Of a DNA stretch of 64,000 bases, positions 40,180-48,030 are shown piece after piece (within the stretch, counting starts at the first letter, position 1; every line of letters begins with the position of its first letter). Location: NCBI RefSeq assembly GCF_001898325.1, contig NZ_MKTR01000017.1:34263-98262 (forward strand). The letters are read 5' to 3'. This stretch comes from Microbacterium sp. 67-17. GTDB lineage: Bacteria > Actinomycetota > Actinomycetes > Actinomycetales > Microbacteriaceae. A model generated the notes under the pieces. That model had not been told where the DNA came from. It searched no databases and worked only from the letters and a program-made list of their open reading frames with translations. Made by a program: the position numbers and the translations under genes.

Positions 40180-40200
40180 GTGCTAGAAAAAGTGCTAAGC
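40180..40200. repeat. paired GTGCTA motif, left end of island
   Basis: GTGCTA, 6 nt, GTGCTAAGC. The same 21-nt layout recurs at 43017-43037 near the other end in the same orientation, with 15 of the 21 positions fixed by the shared GTGCTA and GTGCTAAGC blocks. It may be arm-type integrase binding sites. Confidence 0.45.
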
Positions 40201-40380
40201 CTTGCCGAGATGGGCGGCGAAGCGGTCAACTGCCGACCTCTTCATGGTCGGGGTGACGTGGGAGTAGATGTTCATCGTCGTCGTGATCGTTGAGTGACCC
40301 AATCGCTCCTGCACGACCTTGGAGTGCTCGCCGAGTTCGAGCAGCAGGGTCCCGTGGGTGTGACGCAGCCCCTGACTGAC
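40195..40380 (-). pseudogene. tyrosine-recombinase (phage-type integrase) C-terminal fragment
   Basis: About 60 codons encode the end of an integrase: catalytic Arg in LRHTHGTLLLELGEHS, the second His in ERLGHSTITTT and the nucleophile Tyr in MNIYSHV, then a normal C-terminus. Upstream the homology stops abruptly: the usual HDLRH is QGLRH, and the catalytic and core-binding domains are gone, replaced by the start of the sulfatase gene. A whole protein would be near 380 residues, so it cannot be active. Confidence 0.85.
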
Positions 40381-40415
40381 GCGGAAATCGACAACTGAGA
40401 TTAGGAGACGCACTC

Positions 40416-42785
40416 ATGGCTGAGGCACACGACGAGCCGGCAACACGGACGATTCTTCCCATCCCCGACCGGCCGACAAGCGGATACGTCGCGTACGATG
40501 CGAAGGACCCTGAGTACACGGCACCACCGATCACGCGGCTGCGCCCGCCGCAAGGAGCTCCCAACATCATCGTCGCCCTGCTCGACGACGTCGGATTTGG
40601 GGCATCGTCAGCGTTCGGCGGCCCCGTAAGCATGCCGACAGCCGAGAAGCTGGCCGGCCGCGGGCTGCGTTACACGCGTTTTCACACGACTGCGTTGTGC
40701 GCCCCCACCCGTGCTGCGCTCCTCTCCGGGCGCAACCATCACTCCGTGGGGATGGGCAACATCACCGAGATGGCCTCGGGTGCGCCCGGCTACAACGCCA
40801 TCCGTTCCAACAGTAAGGCGACCTTCCCCGAGACACTTCGTCTCAACGGATATGCGACGGCGCAGTTCGGCAAGTGCCACGAGGTGCCGCCGTGGGAGAC
40901 GAGCGCGGTGGGACCGTTCGACCGCTGGCCCATCAACTCCGGCTTCGAGCACTTCTACGGCTTCGTGGCAGGAGAGACCCACCAGTACTATCCGGCGCTC
41001 TACGATGGCACGACGCCCGTTGATCCTCCGAAGACGCCCGAAGAGGGGTACCACCTCACGGAGGACCTTGCAGACCGAGCGATCACGTGGATCCGACAGT
41101 CTGCGGCCCTGCAGGGTGACCGTCCCTTCTTTGTGTACTGGGCACCGGGGGCAACGCACGCCCCGCACCACGCGCCTAAGGAATGGGCCGACAAGTACAA
41201 GGGTGCGTTCGACCAGGGCTGGGACGTGCTGCGCGAGCAGATGCTTCGTCGCCAGATCGACCTGGGCGTCGTAGCCCCCGAGACGGCGCTCACCGAGCGG
41301 CCCGAGGAGATTCCCGCGTGGGAGGAGATGAATGAGGCGTTGCGCCCCGTCTTGACCCGGCAGATGGAGGTCTATGCAGGCTTCCTCGAGCACACCGACT
41401 ACCACTTCGGGCGTGTGATCGACTCACTAGAGGAGCTCGGTCTGCTCGAGAACACGATCGTGCTCTACATCGTCGGCGACAATGGAGCCTCCGCCGAGGG
41501 CACCCTCCGCGGCTCGTTCAACGAGGGCATGAACTTCAACGGCATGGGGCATCTTGAGACCGATGAGTTCCTCCTCGCACACCTGGACGATTTCGGCTCT
41601 CCTGCGGCATACAACCACTACGCCGTCGGCTGGGCGCACGCGATGTCAACGCCGTATCAGTGGACCAAACAGGTCGCGTCGCACTTCGGCGGAACACGCA
41701 ACGCCACGATCGTGCACTGGCCCGAGGGAATCGCAGCACGCGGCGAAGTGCGCAATCAATTCACACACGTGATTGACGTGGCAGCCACGCTCCTCGACGT
41801 CGCAGGCATTCCCGAGCCCGTGCAGGTGCACGGTGTGACGCAGGCACCCATCGAGGGACGCAGCTTCGCGGCGAGCTTCAACGATCCGGATGCGCCCGAG
41901 CATCGGGAGACGCAGTACTTCGAGATGTTCGGGAACCGCGGCATCTACCACAAAGGCTGGACCGCAGTCACGAAGCACCGCACGCCCTGGGAGCTCACGG
42001 GCGCGCAGACTATCCCGTTCGATGACGACCAATGGGAGCTGTATGACACCACAACCGATTGGAGCCAGGCGAAAGATCTCTCGGCGCAGCGCCCTGACAA
42101 ACTGCACGAGCTGCAGCGGCTCTGGCTCATCGAGGCGACCCGGTACAACGTGCTTCCACTCGATGACCGGGGCACCGAGCGCATGGACGCCGTGGTCGCT
42201 GGAAGGCCGCAGCTGATCGAGGGCGACACGCAGATCCTGTTTCCGGGAATGGGGCACCTCACCGAGAACACCATGATCAACCTGAAGAACCGTTCCTTCA
42301 GTGTCACCGCGCAGATCGCCGTCGACGACTCCAACGTTCGCGGTGTTCTCCTCAGCCAGGGAGGCTACCTCGGGGGTTGGTCATTCTACGCCGACGGCGG
42401 CGCGCTGAAATACGCATACAACTTCCTCGGGCTTGAAAAGACGGTGATCGCGTCGGAGGGCTTCATCCCCCTTGGCAACCACCAACTGCGGGTGGAGTTC
42501 GCATACGACGGCGGTGGCTACGCCAAGGGTGGTGGCGTATCGCTGTTCGTCGACGGTGAGCTGGTCGGGTCGGGCCGCCTGGAAACGACGCAGCCGATCG
42601 TGTACTCGGCGGATGAGACGAGTGATGTCGGGCGCAGCACGGGAACGCCCGTCACGACAGATCCCGGCGCCGCTACCGACTTCACCGGCTCGATCGCGTG
42701 GATCCGTATCGACCGCGGGGATGACGACCACGGTCACCTCATCCCCGTCGAGCAGGCCGTGCGCTCCGCCCTGGGGAGGCAGTGA
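40416..42785 (+). CDS. arylsulfatase (Cys-type, type I sulfatase)
   Basis: Hydrolyses sulfate esters. 789 residues. Metal-binding LLDDVGFGASSAFGG at about 56-70. The sulfatase signature CAPTRAALLSGRN has Cys at about position 93, to be converted to formylglycine by a separate FGE, not encoded here. GKCHEVPPWE and HAPHHAPKEW contribute active-site residues, and the late metal site is VGDNGASAEG. The final 190 residues form a lectin/beta-sandwich-like domain. No signal peptide, so cytoplasmic like the long mycobacterial AtsA/AtsD group. AGGAGA precedes the ATG. The only intact gene of the island, probably foreign. Confidence 0.93.
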   Translation: MAEAHDEPATRTILPIPDRPTSGYVAYDAKDPEYTAPPITRLRPPQGAPNIIVALLDDVGFGASSAFGGPVSMPTAEKLAGRGLRYTRFHTTALCAPTRAALLSGRNHHSVGMGNITEMASGAPGYNAIRSNSKATFPETLRLNGYATAQFGKCHEVPPWETSAVGPFDRWPINSGFEHFYGFVAGETHQYYPALYDGTTPVDPPKTPEEGYHLTEDLADRAITWIRQSAALQGDRPFFVYWAPGATHAPHHAPKEWADKYKGAFDQGWDVLREQMLRRQIDLGVVAPETALTERPEEIPAWEEMNEALRPVLTRQMEVYAGFLEHTDYHFGRVIDSLEELGLLENTIVLYIVGDNGASAEGTLRGSFNEGMNFNGMGHLETDEFLLAHLDDFGSPAAYNHYAVGWAHAMSTPYQWTKQVASHFGGTRNATIVHWPEGIAARGEVRNQFTHVIDVAATLLDVAGIPEPVQVHGVTQAPIEGRSFAASFNDPDAPEHRETQYFEMFGNRGIYHKGWTAVTKHRTPWELTGAQTIPFDDDQWELYDTTTDWSQAKDLSAQRPDKLHELQRLWLIEATRYNVLPLDDRGTERMDAVVAGRPQLIEGDTQILFPGMGHLTENTMINLKNRSFSVTAQIAVDDSNVRGVLLSQGGYLGGWSFYADGGALKYAYNFLGLEKTVIASEGFIPLGNHQLRVEFAYDGGGYAKGGGVSLFVDGELVGSGRLETTQPIVYSADETSDVGRSTGTPVTTDPGAATDFTGSIAWIRIDRGDDDHGHLIPVEQAVRSALGRQ

Positions 42786-42985
42786 AGCATCGCCGGTTCT
42801 CTGCCGCTTCTATGCGGCTCTGCTGAGGGCCGTTCAGCAGGGTCGCCTCGAACTCGTCGGGCTGACCATTCCGAGGAGCCTGCGGTGGTTGCAACAGTCG
42901 ACCCAGTCGGCGGTCGCGTACTCGACGTCGGCGATGGTCTTGTGCCGACCTTCATGCAAGACCGCTTTGTGCAGGCATTGAGCCC
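42786..42985 (-). pseudogene. IS3-family transposase (OrfB) C-terminal remnant
   Basis: Two - strand frames together read like the end of an IS3 OrfB. The first is KTIADVEYATADWVD.. NHRRLLGMVSP. After one missing base near 42862 it continues as DEFEATLLNG. The DDE domain's last part is degraded (CCNHRR for the usual WYNxRR). No inverted repeats or intact frame. With the rest of 42786-43152 this stretch has no functional gene. Confidence 0.75.
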
Positions 42986-43016
42986 GAGATTCCAGCCGAT
43001 TCGGCAATCTCCAAGA

Positions 43017-43037
43017 GTGCTAACGAAGGTGCTAAGC
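43017..43037. repeat. paired GTGCTA motif, right end of island
   Basis: Counterpart of 40180-40200: GTGCTA, 6 different nt, GTGCTAAGC. Confidence 0.45.
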
Positions 43038-43152
43038 ATCCTGTAGGTCGGGGTATCGCGGTGGAGTTATCCACCGGACACATGCCGTAGATCGTTGATC
43101 TTGTGCGGCAGAACGCCCTACACGGTTTCGCGGCGCGAGGGGATCGAGGTCA

Positions 43153-43174
43153 GTTCAAGTGCCCCCTCGCGCAC
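43153..43174 (+). repeat. right attachment repeat
   Basis: Matches 21 of 22 bases of the tRNA-Leu 3' end at 40095-40116. No other part of a tRNA precedes it, so it is an att copy and not a second tRNA gene. Confidence 0.85.
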
Positions 43175-43176
43175 AG

Positions 43177-43208
43177 ACGAAAAGGGTCCCGAAAGGGGCC
43201 CTTTTCGT
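43177..43208. terminator. hairpin just outside the island
   Basis: ACGAAAAGGG and CCCTTTTCGT arms with inner CCC-GAAA-GGG, followed by TTGTCT. It starts 3 bp beyond the right att, where the original terminator of tRNA-Leu would have lain before the island inserted. It also closes the - strand DsbA operon. Confidence 0.75.
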
Positions 43209-43221
43209 TTGTCTGGCGTCG

Positions 43222-43353
43222 CTAGCTCGTCGATGCGTCGTCGGCGACGGAACCGGGGATGAGGCACGAGTCGCCTTCGCAGACGACACCGCCGCCGCCG
43301 AGCATTGTGAACGGCTGGGCGGCGGCCTGCGGTGTCGGGGAAGCGCCGGTCAT
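43222..43353 (-). CDS. 43-residue ORF coupled to the DsbA-like gene
   Basis: Begins with an ATG that overlaps the DsbA-like stop (ATGA) and runs to TAG at 43222, followed by the hairpin at 43177-43208. Ala/Pro/Gly-rich head, then MLGGGGVVCEGDSCLIPG with two cysteines spaced C-x4-C, then an acidic end. The overlap with a thiol-oxidoreductase gene suggests a small cysteine-containing partner or product. Not recognised as a known family; function inferred only from context. Confidence 0.55.
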   Translation of the reverse strand: MTGASPTPQAAAQPFTMLGGGGVVCEGDSCLIPGSVADDASTS

Positions 43354-44012
43354 GCGGGAGTCCGCTCCGATGCCACCTGCGCAAGCACCTGGGCGAAGGT
43401 CTCACTCTCCTGCGCTCCGGAGACACCGTACTTGCCGTCGAAGACGTAGAAGGGTACGCCCTGGATGCCGTACGCAGCGGCCTGCGCGACATCCGCCTTC
43501 ACCGCTGCGGTGTACTGGCCCGACTCGAGCGCCCGGACCACGTCGTCATGGTCGAGCCCGACGGTTGCGGCGAGATCGGCGAGATCCTCGATCCGGCCGA
43601 CATGCCCGCCGTCGACGAAGTAGGCCTTCAGGAGGGCTTCCTTCATCTCTGCCTGCACACCACGCTCCTTCGCGTAGTGCAGCAGTTCATGAGCTTTGAT
43701 CGTGTTCGTCTGGTGGATGTGGTCGTAGTCGTATGCGAGACCCTCACCCGCAGCGAGTGTCGTCACGCGCTCGACCATCTGAGCGGCTTGCTCGGGCGAT
43801 ACTCCCTTGCGCTCGGAGAGGTACTGCACCGGTGATCCGTCGTAATCGACCGGCGTGTCAGGGGCGAGCTCGAAGGAGTGGTACTCGATCTCCACAGGAA
43901 CTCCGGACGCTGCCACGCCCTTCTCGAAACGCCGCTTCCCGATGTAGCACCAGGGGCATTGGACATCCGACCAGACGTCTACCTTGATCGGGGCAGAAAC
44001 AGACTCACTCAT
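43350..44012 (-). CDS. DsbA-family (FrnE-like) thiol oxidoreductase
   Basis: 220 residues from ATG 44012 (MSESVSAPIKVDVWSD). Thioredoxin fold with a long helical insertion. The active-site CPWC is in SDVQCPWCYIGKRRFE, and the cis-proline is in GVPFYVFDGKYGVSGAQ. No signal peptide, so cytoplasmic like FrnE proteins, which catalyse disulfide exchange or isomerase-like reactions. Followed by the overlapping 43-residue ORF and preceded by a 7-codon mini-ORF whose stop overlaps this start. Confidence 0.92.
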   Translation of the reverse strand: MSESVSAPIKVDVWSDVQCPWCYIGKRRFEKGVAASGVPVEIEYHSFELAPDTPVDYDGSPVQYLSERKGVSPEQAAQMVERVTTLAAGEGLAYDYDHIHQTNTIKAHELLHYAKERGVQAEMKEALLKAYFVDGGHVGRIEDLADLAATVGLDHDDVVRALESGQYTAAVKADVAQAAAYGIQGVPFYVFDGKYGVSGAQESETFAQVLAQVASERTPA

Positions 44013-44032
44013 GTCACACCGAACCGCGACAT
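44009..44032 (-). CDS. 7-codon leaderless upstream ORF
   Basis: Reads MSRFGVT then TGA, the stop overlapping the DsbA-like ATG (ATGA). Its ATG is 5 nt from a TAGTGT element, so it would be the first codon of the transcript and would feed ribosomes to the DsbA-like gene. Confidence 0.35.
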   Translation of the reverse strand: MSRFGVT

Positions 44033-44037
44033 CGCCG

Positions 44038-44043
44038 ACACTA
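44038..44043 (-). promoter_or_regulatory. -10 element TAGTGT upstream of the DsbA-like gene
   Basis: Lies 5 nt before the mini-ORF ATG (44032) and 25 nt before the DsbA-like ATG. Confidence 0.45.
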
Positions 44044-44082
44044 TTCCCGCTGCGCCTGCCGCCGCAGGTTCGGATGCCGCGG

Positions 44083-45165
44083 TCAACCAACCGACACGCC
44101 GAAGAGCAGTCCCAGGACGTACGTCACCGCTGCGGCTCCGAAGCCGATCGCGAGCTGCCGTAGCGCGCGCTTCAACGGCGGACCACCGGACAGCAGCCCG
44201 ACGGTCGCGCCCGTCGCCAGGAGCGCCACGCCGACGAGCGCCAGCGCTGTCACAACTGCCGCGAGTCCCGACAGTCCGAAGATCCACGGCAACACCGGAA
44301 TGATCGCTCCCGAAGCGAAGAACAGGAAGCTCGAAAGCGCTGCGCCCCACGCGCTTCCGACGACGTCATCCTCGCCCTCGCCGCCGATGCCACCGCGAGC
44401 AAGCGCACCGGGGCCCGCCGCTTGCGCGTCGCCGATGATTGCGCGCGCCGCCGCAAGGGCCTCGTCTTCCGGCATCCCTCGTGTTCGGAACACCAGCGCC
44501 AGCTCGTTCGCATCGAGATCGAGGAACGACAAGACGTCGTCCGCGTAATCGTTCGGCTGCGTCGCCGCCAGCAGCTCACGCTGGGATCGCACCGACACGA
44601 ACTCACCGGCGCCCATCGACAGCGCACCGGCGAGCAGACCCGCGATACCGCTGAACAGCACGAACTGCGGGGCGACTCCGGTCGCACCGATTCCCATGAC
44701 GAGGGCGAGGTTCGAGACCAGGCCGTCGTTCGCGCCGAAGACCGCGGCCCGGAACGTCCCCGACAGCCGCCGTCGTCCGCGGGCGGCAAGCCCACGCACG
44801 ACCTCGTGGTGGATCTTCTCATCGGCAGCCATCTGCGAGGTCGCGTGCGGATCGCTGTCGTAGGGAGAACGGGCCTCGGCGTTCTGAGCGAGCGCGAGCA
44901 CAAAGATCGATCCGAAGTGCCGCGCCATCCACGCGAGAGTTCGCGTCGACAGTCGTGGCCGGGGCAGCGTTTCCGGCTCACCGCCGAGCAACTGGAGCCA
45001 GTGGGACTCGTGCCGACGTTCGGCATCCGCGAGGGCTTCCAGGATCGCCCGCTCCTCGCCGGTGCGGCGGGCAGCCAGCTCACGGTATACGCGCGCTTCG
45101 GCGCGCTCGTCCACAAGGTACTGAGCCCACCTCCGCCGCTCGCCAGCCGTCGATTCGGCGTTCAT
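44083..45165 (-). CDS. ferritin-like/VIT1 fusion, iron or manganese transporter
   Basis: 360 residues from ATG 45165 (MNAEST) with AGAAGGAG upstream. The N-terminal 140 residues are a rubrerythrin-like ferritin domain with the carboxylate pattern ERAEARVYRELAARR and AERRHESHW. The C-terminal VIT1/CCC1 domain has five membrane helices, with FGANDGLVSNLALVMGI and GALSMGAGEFVSVRSQRE. The fusion type moves Fe2+ or Mn2+ across the membrane, with the ferritin part probably binding the metal. The direction is not established here. Confidence 0.9.
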   Translation of the reverse strand: MNAESTAGERRRWAQYLVDERAEARVYRELAARRTGEERAILEALADAERRHESHWLQLLGGEPETLPRPRLSTRTLAWMARHFGSIFVLALAQNAEARSPYDSDPHATSQMAADEKIHHEVVRGLAARGRRRLSGTFRAAVFGANDGLVSNLALVMGIGATGVAPQFVLFSGIAGLLAGALSMGAGEFVSVRSQRELLAATQPNDYADDVLSFLDLDANELALVFRTRGMPEDEALAAARAIIGDAQAAGPGALARGGIGGEGEDDVVGSAWGAALSSFLFFASGAIIPVLPWIFGLSGLAAVVTALALVGVALLATGATVGLLSGGPPLKRALRQLAIGFGAAAVTYVLGLLFGVSVG

Positions 45166-45262
45166 CGGGCTCCTTCTGGGGTCCTCCCCAGGGTAGGAGA
45201 CACGGCGAGGGCCGCCCGCTCGAATCCGAGGATTCGCAGCATTTTGGAGCACCGAATCCCGG

Positions 45263-47110
45263 CTACGACCTCACGCGGACGCGCAGCACATCAATACGCG
45301 CCTGAAGCTGCGCGACCGTCGCGTGCGAGACTGCCGGGCCCCCGCAGATACGGCGAAGCTCGGCATGGACATGGCCGTGCTGTTCGCCAGACTGCCTCGC
45401 GTACAGCCCCACGAGGCTGTTGAGCAGTTGCCGCTGTTCCTTCAGCGTGCGGTGCAGCGCAGGAGGCGGCGCGGGCGGCGCGTCATCCGTCGCCCCCGCT
45501 TCACGCTCTCGCGCTTCGCGCGCCTGCCGGTGGCGGCTTTGCCGTGCCTGCCGCTGCATCAGCAGATCGTGTACGTGTTCGGGTTCGAGGAGCCCGGGAA
45601 GGCCGAGGAACTCCTCCTCTTCGGGCGTTCCCGGCGTGGCGAGCTGTCCGAACTCCCTACCGTCGAACAGCACACGGTCAAAGTGTGCGATGGCGCCGAG
45701 AGCCGCGTACTCGAACTCGTCGGTCAACGCGTCGGATGCGGCATCCTCGCGCTCAGCAGCCGCGAGCAGGTCGTCTTCAGCCGACCATTCGCCGTCCTCG
45801 TCCGAGGGGCGGTCGAGCGCGTGATCGCGCTGGCGTTCGAGCTCTCCGGCCAAGACGAGCAGCGGTGGCACGTGCGGCAGGAAGATGCTGGCCGTCTCGC
45901 CGCGGCGCCGCGCCCGCACGAACCGGCCGATCGCCTGCGCGAAGAACAGCGGCGTCGACGCCGAGGTCGCGTACACCCCGACCGAGAGCCGCGGCACATC
46001 AACGCCCTCGGACACCATTCGCACGGCGACCATCCAGCGGCTCGTATCGGCGGCGAACGACTCGATGCGGGCGGATGCCTCGGGCTCGTCAGAGAGCACG
46101 ACCGTCGGCTCTTCGCCGGCCACCGTCTGCAGGATCTGTGCGTACGCCCGCGCGGCAGTCTGATCCGTGGCGATCACCAGGCCGCCGGCATCCGGAACGT
46201 GCTCTCGCACTTCGGTGAGCCGGCGATCGGCCGATCGCAGCACTGCAGGAATCCACTCGCCGCCCGGATCAAGAGCTGTGCGCCAGGCCTGCGCCGTGAT
46301 GTCTTTCGTGTTGTCTTGCCCGAGCTGCGCTTCCATCTCGTCGCCGGTGCGGGTTCGCCACCGCATGTGGCCGGCGTAGACGAGAAAAAGCACGGGACGC
46401 ACGACCCCGTCTTCGAGGGCGCGCCGATACCCGTAGTCGTAATCGGTACGAGACACGCGGATGCCTTCGGCCGTGGGGTGGTACTCCACGAACGGGATGG
46501 GCGCCGTGTCACTGCGGAAGGGAGTGCCTGACAGCAGCAGGCGTCGTGTCGCGCGTCCGAAAGCCTCGCGGAGCGCGTCTCCCCAGCTGAGGGCATCACC
46601 GCCGTGGTGCACCTCGTCGAGGATCACGAGCGTCCGTGCCGTCTCCGTGACACCCTGGTGCACTGACGCCTTCGTGGCTACCTGCGCGTAGGTGACCGCG
46701 ACCCCGTGGTAATGGCGGGCGGGACGGGTGTGACGGTTCGTGAAATGGGGGTCCAGGCGCAGCGATACCCTCGCCGCGGCATCCGCCCACTGGGTCTTCA
46801 GGTGCTCGGTCGGGGCAACGACGACGACCCGGTCGATGATCCCGCGCCGCAGCAACTCGGTTGCCAGGCGCAGAGCGAACGTCGTCTTGCCGGCACCGGG
46901 CGTCGCGGCGGCCAGGAAGTCGCGAGGTCCACCGCCCGGGCCATCAGGCCCGTCCATGTCGAAGTACTGATCGAGCGCCTCTGCCTGCCACGCGCGCAAG
47001 CGCCCGGCAGTTCCCCACGGGGCGCGCTGCGGATAGGACGGCGACAGGTGTTCGGCGGCGAAGCTCCCCCGCGGGTGATCGGATGCCGGGACCGGCGCTG
47101 TCTCGTGCAC
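45263..47110 (-). CDS. superfamily 2 DEAD/DEAH-type helicase
   Basis: 615 residues. Q-like LRAWQAEALDQY, Walker A TPGAGKTT, motif Ia VVVVAPTEHL, motif II ILDEVHH and motif III LLLSGTPFRSD. The C-terminal RecA domain has VRMVSEGVDVPRLSVGVYAT and AQAIGRFVRARR. The last 150 residues are charged and helical. Resembles conserved actinobacterial ATP-dependent helicases of unknown role. GTG with GGGAGGGGGAG upstream; divergent from the SGNH gene. Confidence 0.9.
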   Translation of the reverse strand: MHETAPVPASDHPRGSFAAEHLSPSYPQRAPWGTAGRLRAWQAEALDQYFDMDGPDGPGGGPRDFLAAATPGAGKTTFALRLATELLRRGIIDRVVVVAPTEHLKTQWADAAARVSLRLDPHFTNRHTRPARHYHGVAVTYAQVATKASVHQGVTETARTLVILDEVHHGGDALSWGDALREAFGRATRRLLLSGTPFRSDTAPIPFVEYHPTAEGIRVSRTDYDYGYRRALEDGVVRPVLFLVYAGHMRWRTRTGDEMEAQLGQDNTKDITAQAWRTALDPGGEWIPAVLRSADRRLTEVREHVPDAGGLVIATDQTAARAYAQILQTVAGEEPTVVLSDEPEASARIESFAADTSRWMVAVRMVSEGVDVPRLSVGVYATSASTPLFFAQAIGRFVRARRRGETASIFLPHVPPLLVLAGELERQRDHALDRPSDEDGEWSAEDDLLAAAEREDAASDALTDEFEYAALGAIAHFDRVLFDGREFGQLATPGTPEEEEFLGLPGLLEPEHVHDLLMQRQARQSRHRQAREAREREAGATDDAPPAPPPALHRTLKEQRQLLNSLVGLYARQSGEQHGHVHAELRRICGGPAVSHATVAQLQARIDVLRVRVRS

Positions 47111-47181
47111 GCTCCCCCTCCCACAGACATCGGTCGCTCGTCGGACCGCCCGACTACGATAGACGACCAGGAGGACAGAGC

Positions 47182-48030
47182 ATGGCCGCCACCGACGAAC
47201 ACCGAACTCCGTTCATCGAGAACAGCGAACCTCACCCCTGGCGACGGTTCGTGGCGCTCGGCGACTCCTTCACGGAGGGCATCGGAGATCCCGATCCGAC
47301 GCACCCCGGGTCACACCTGGGCTGGGCCGACCGTGTCGCCGATGTACTGGGGTCCCAGTCCGAAAACTTCGCCTATGCGAATCTTGCCGTGCGCGGCAAG
47401 CTCATCGCTCAGATCGTCGACGAGCAGGTCGAACCGGCGCTCGAGCTTTCTCCTGACCTCATCACGTTCTGCGCCGGCGGCAACGATGTCATCCGTCCCG
47501 GAACAGATCCCGACGAGATCTCCCAACTTTTCGAGGATGCCGTCGTGCGCCTGAGCAGCACCGGCGCGACAGTCGTGATCTTCACCGGTATCGACACGAG
47601 CTTCACCCCGGTCTTCCGCGCGTTTCGCGGAAAGATCGCCATCTACAACGAGAACCTCCGCGCGATCGCTGACCGCTACGACTGCATCGTCGCCGACCAG
47701 TGGTCTCTCAAAGAGATTCAAGATCCGCGCTTCTTCGATGACGACAGACTCCATCTGAACGCGCTGGGTCACCACGAAGTGGCACGGATGGTCTTGCGCG
47801 CGTTGAACGTGTCGAACGATCTCGTGCCGATGCAGCCAGATCCCTTCCCTTCCCGCACGTGGCGCGAAGCGCGTGCCGGCGATCTGGTCTGGGCACGCAC
47901 GCACCTCGTGCCGTGGGTCCTGCGGCGCCTGCGTCATCAGTCGTCCGGAGACAACCTGACAGCCAAACGTCCGCAGCCGCTTCCGGTAGCGACTACTGGT
48001 GCGATCACTCTGCCGCGTGAGGATGCCTGA
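47182..48030 (+). CDS. SGNH/GDSL family hydrolase (second copy)
   Basis: 282 residues from ATG 47182 with GGAGGAC upstream. Blocks: ALGDSFTEGIGD, LGWADRVAD, FCAGGNDVIRP and DDDRLHLNALGHHEVA. The C-terminal tail WARTHLVPWVLRRLR resembles that of the paralogue at 17980-18744. Cytoplasmic esterase or lipase, substrate unknown. A long upstream extension of the frame lies under the helicase gene and is not coding. Its 3' end overlaps the convergent methylase gene by 26 bp. Confidence 0.88.
   Translation: MAATDEHRTPFIENSEPHPWRRFVALGDSFTEGIGDPDPTHPGSHLGWADRVADVLGSQSENFAYANLAVRGKLIAQIVDEQVEPALELSPDLITFCAGGNDVIRPGTDPDEISQLFEDAVVRLSSTGATVVIFTGIDTSFTPVFRAFRGKIAIYNENLRAIADRYDCIVADQWSLKEIQDPRFFDDDRLHLNALGHHEVARMVLRALNVSNDLVPMQPDPFPSRTWREARAGDLVWARTHLVPWVLRRLRHQSSGDNLTAKRPQPLPVATTGAITLPREDA

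Larger units (their letters stand above)
40095..43174. mobile_element. 3.1-kb genomic island integrated at tRNA-Leu(GAG)
   Basis: Bounded by 22-bp direct repeats of the tRNA 3' end (40095-40116 and 43153-43174, one mismatch). Contents in order: a terminator, an integrase stump on the - strand, a complete arylsulfatase gene and a scrap of IS3-type transposase. The arrangement is a decayed integrative element that kept a single cargo gene. No replication, transfer or phage structural genes remain. Confidence 0.85.

Noticed and set aside
40416-42785. Sulfatase plus neighbours considered as a new defence or biosynthetic system
   Set aside because: It is the only intact gene of the island; no partner genes are present.
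43120-43175. Second tRNA-Leu gene after the island
   Set aside because: Only the T-arm/acceptor 3' half is present; no anticodon or D arm.
46861-47181. 107-codon upstream extension of the second SGNH hydrolase
   Set aside because: It lies antisense to the helicase gene and has no SGNH-like sequence; ATG 47182 has a good ribosome site.
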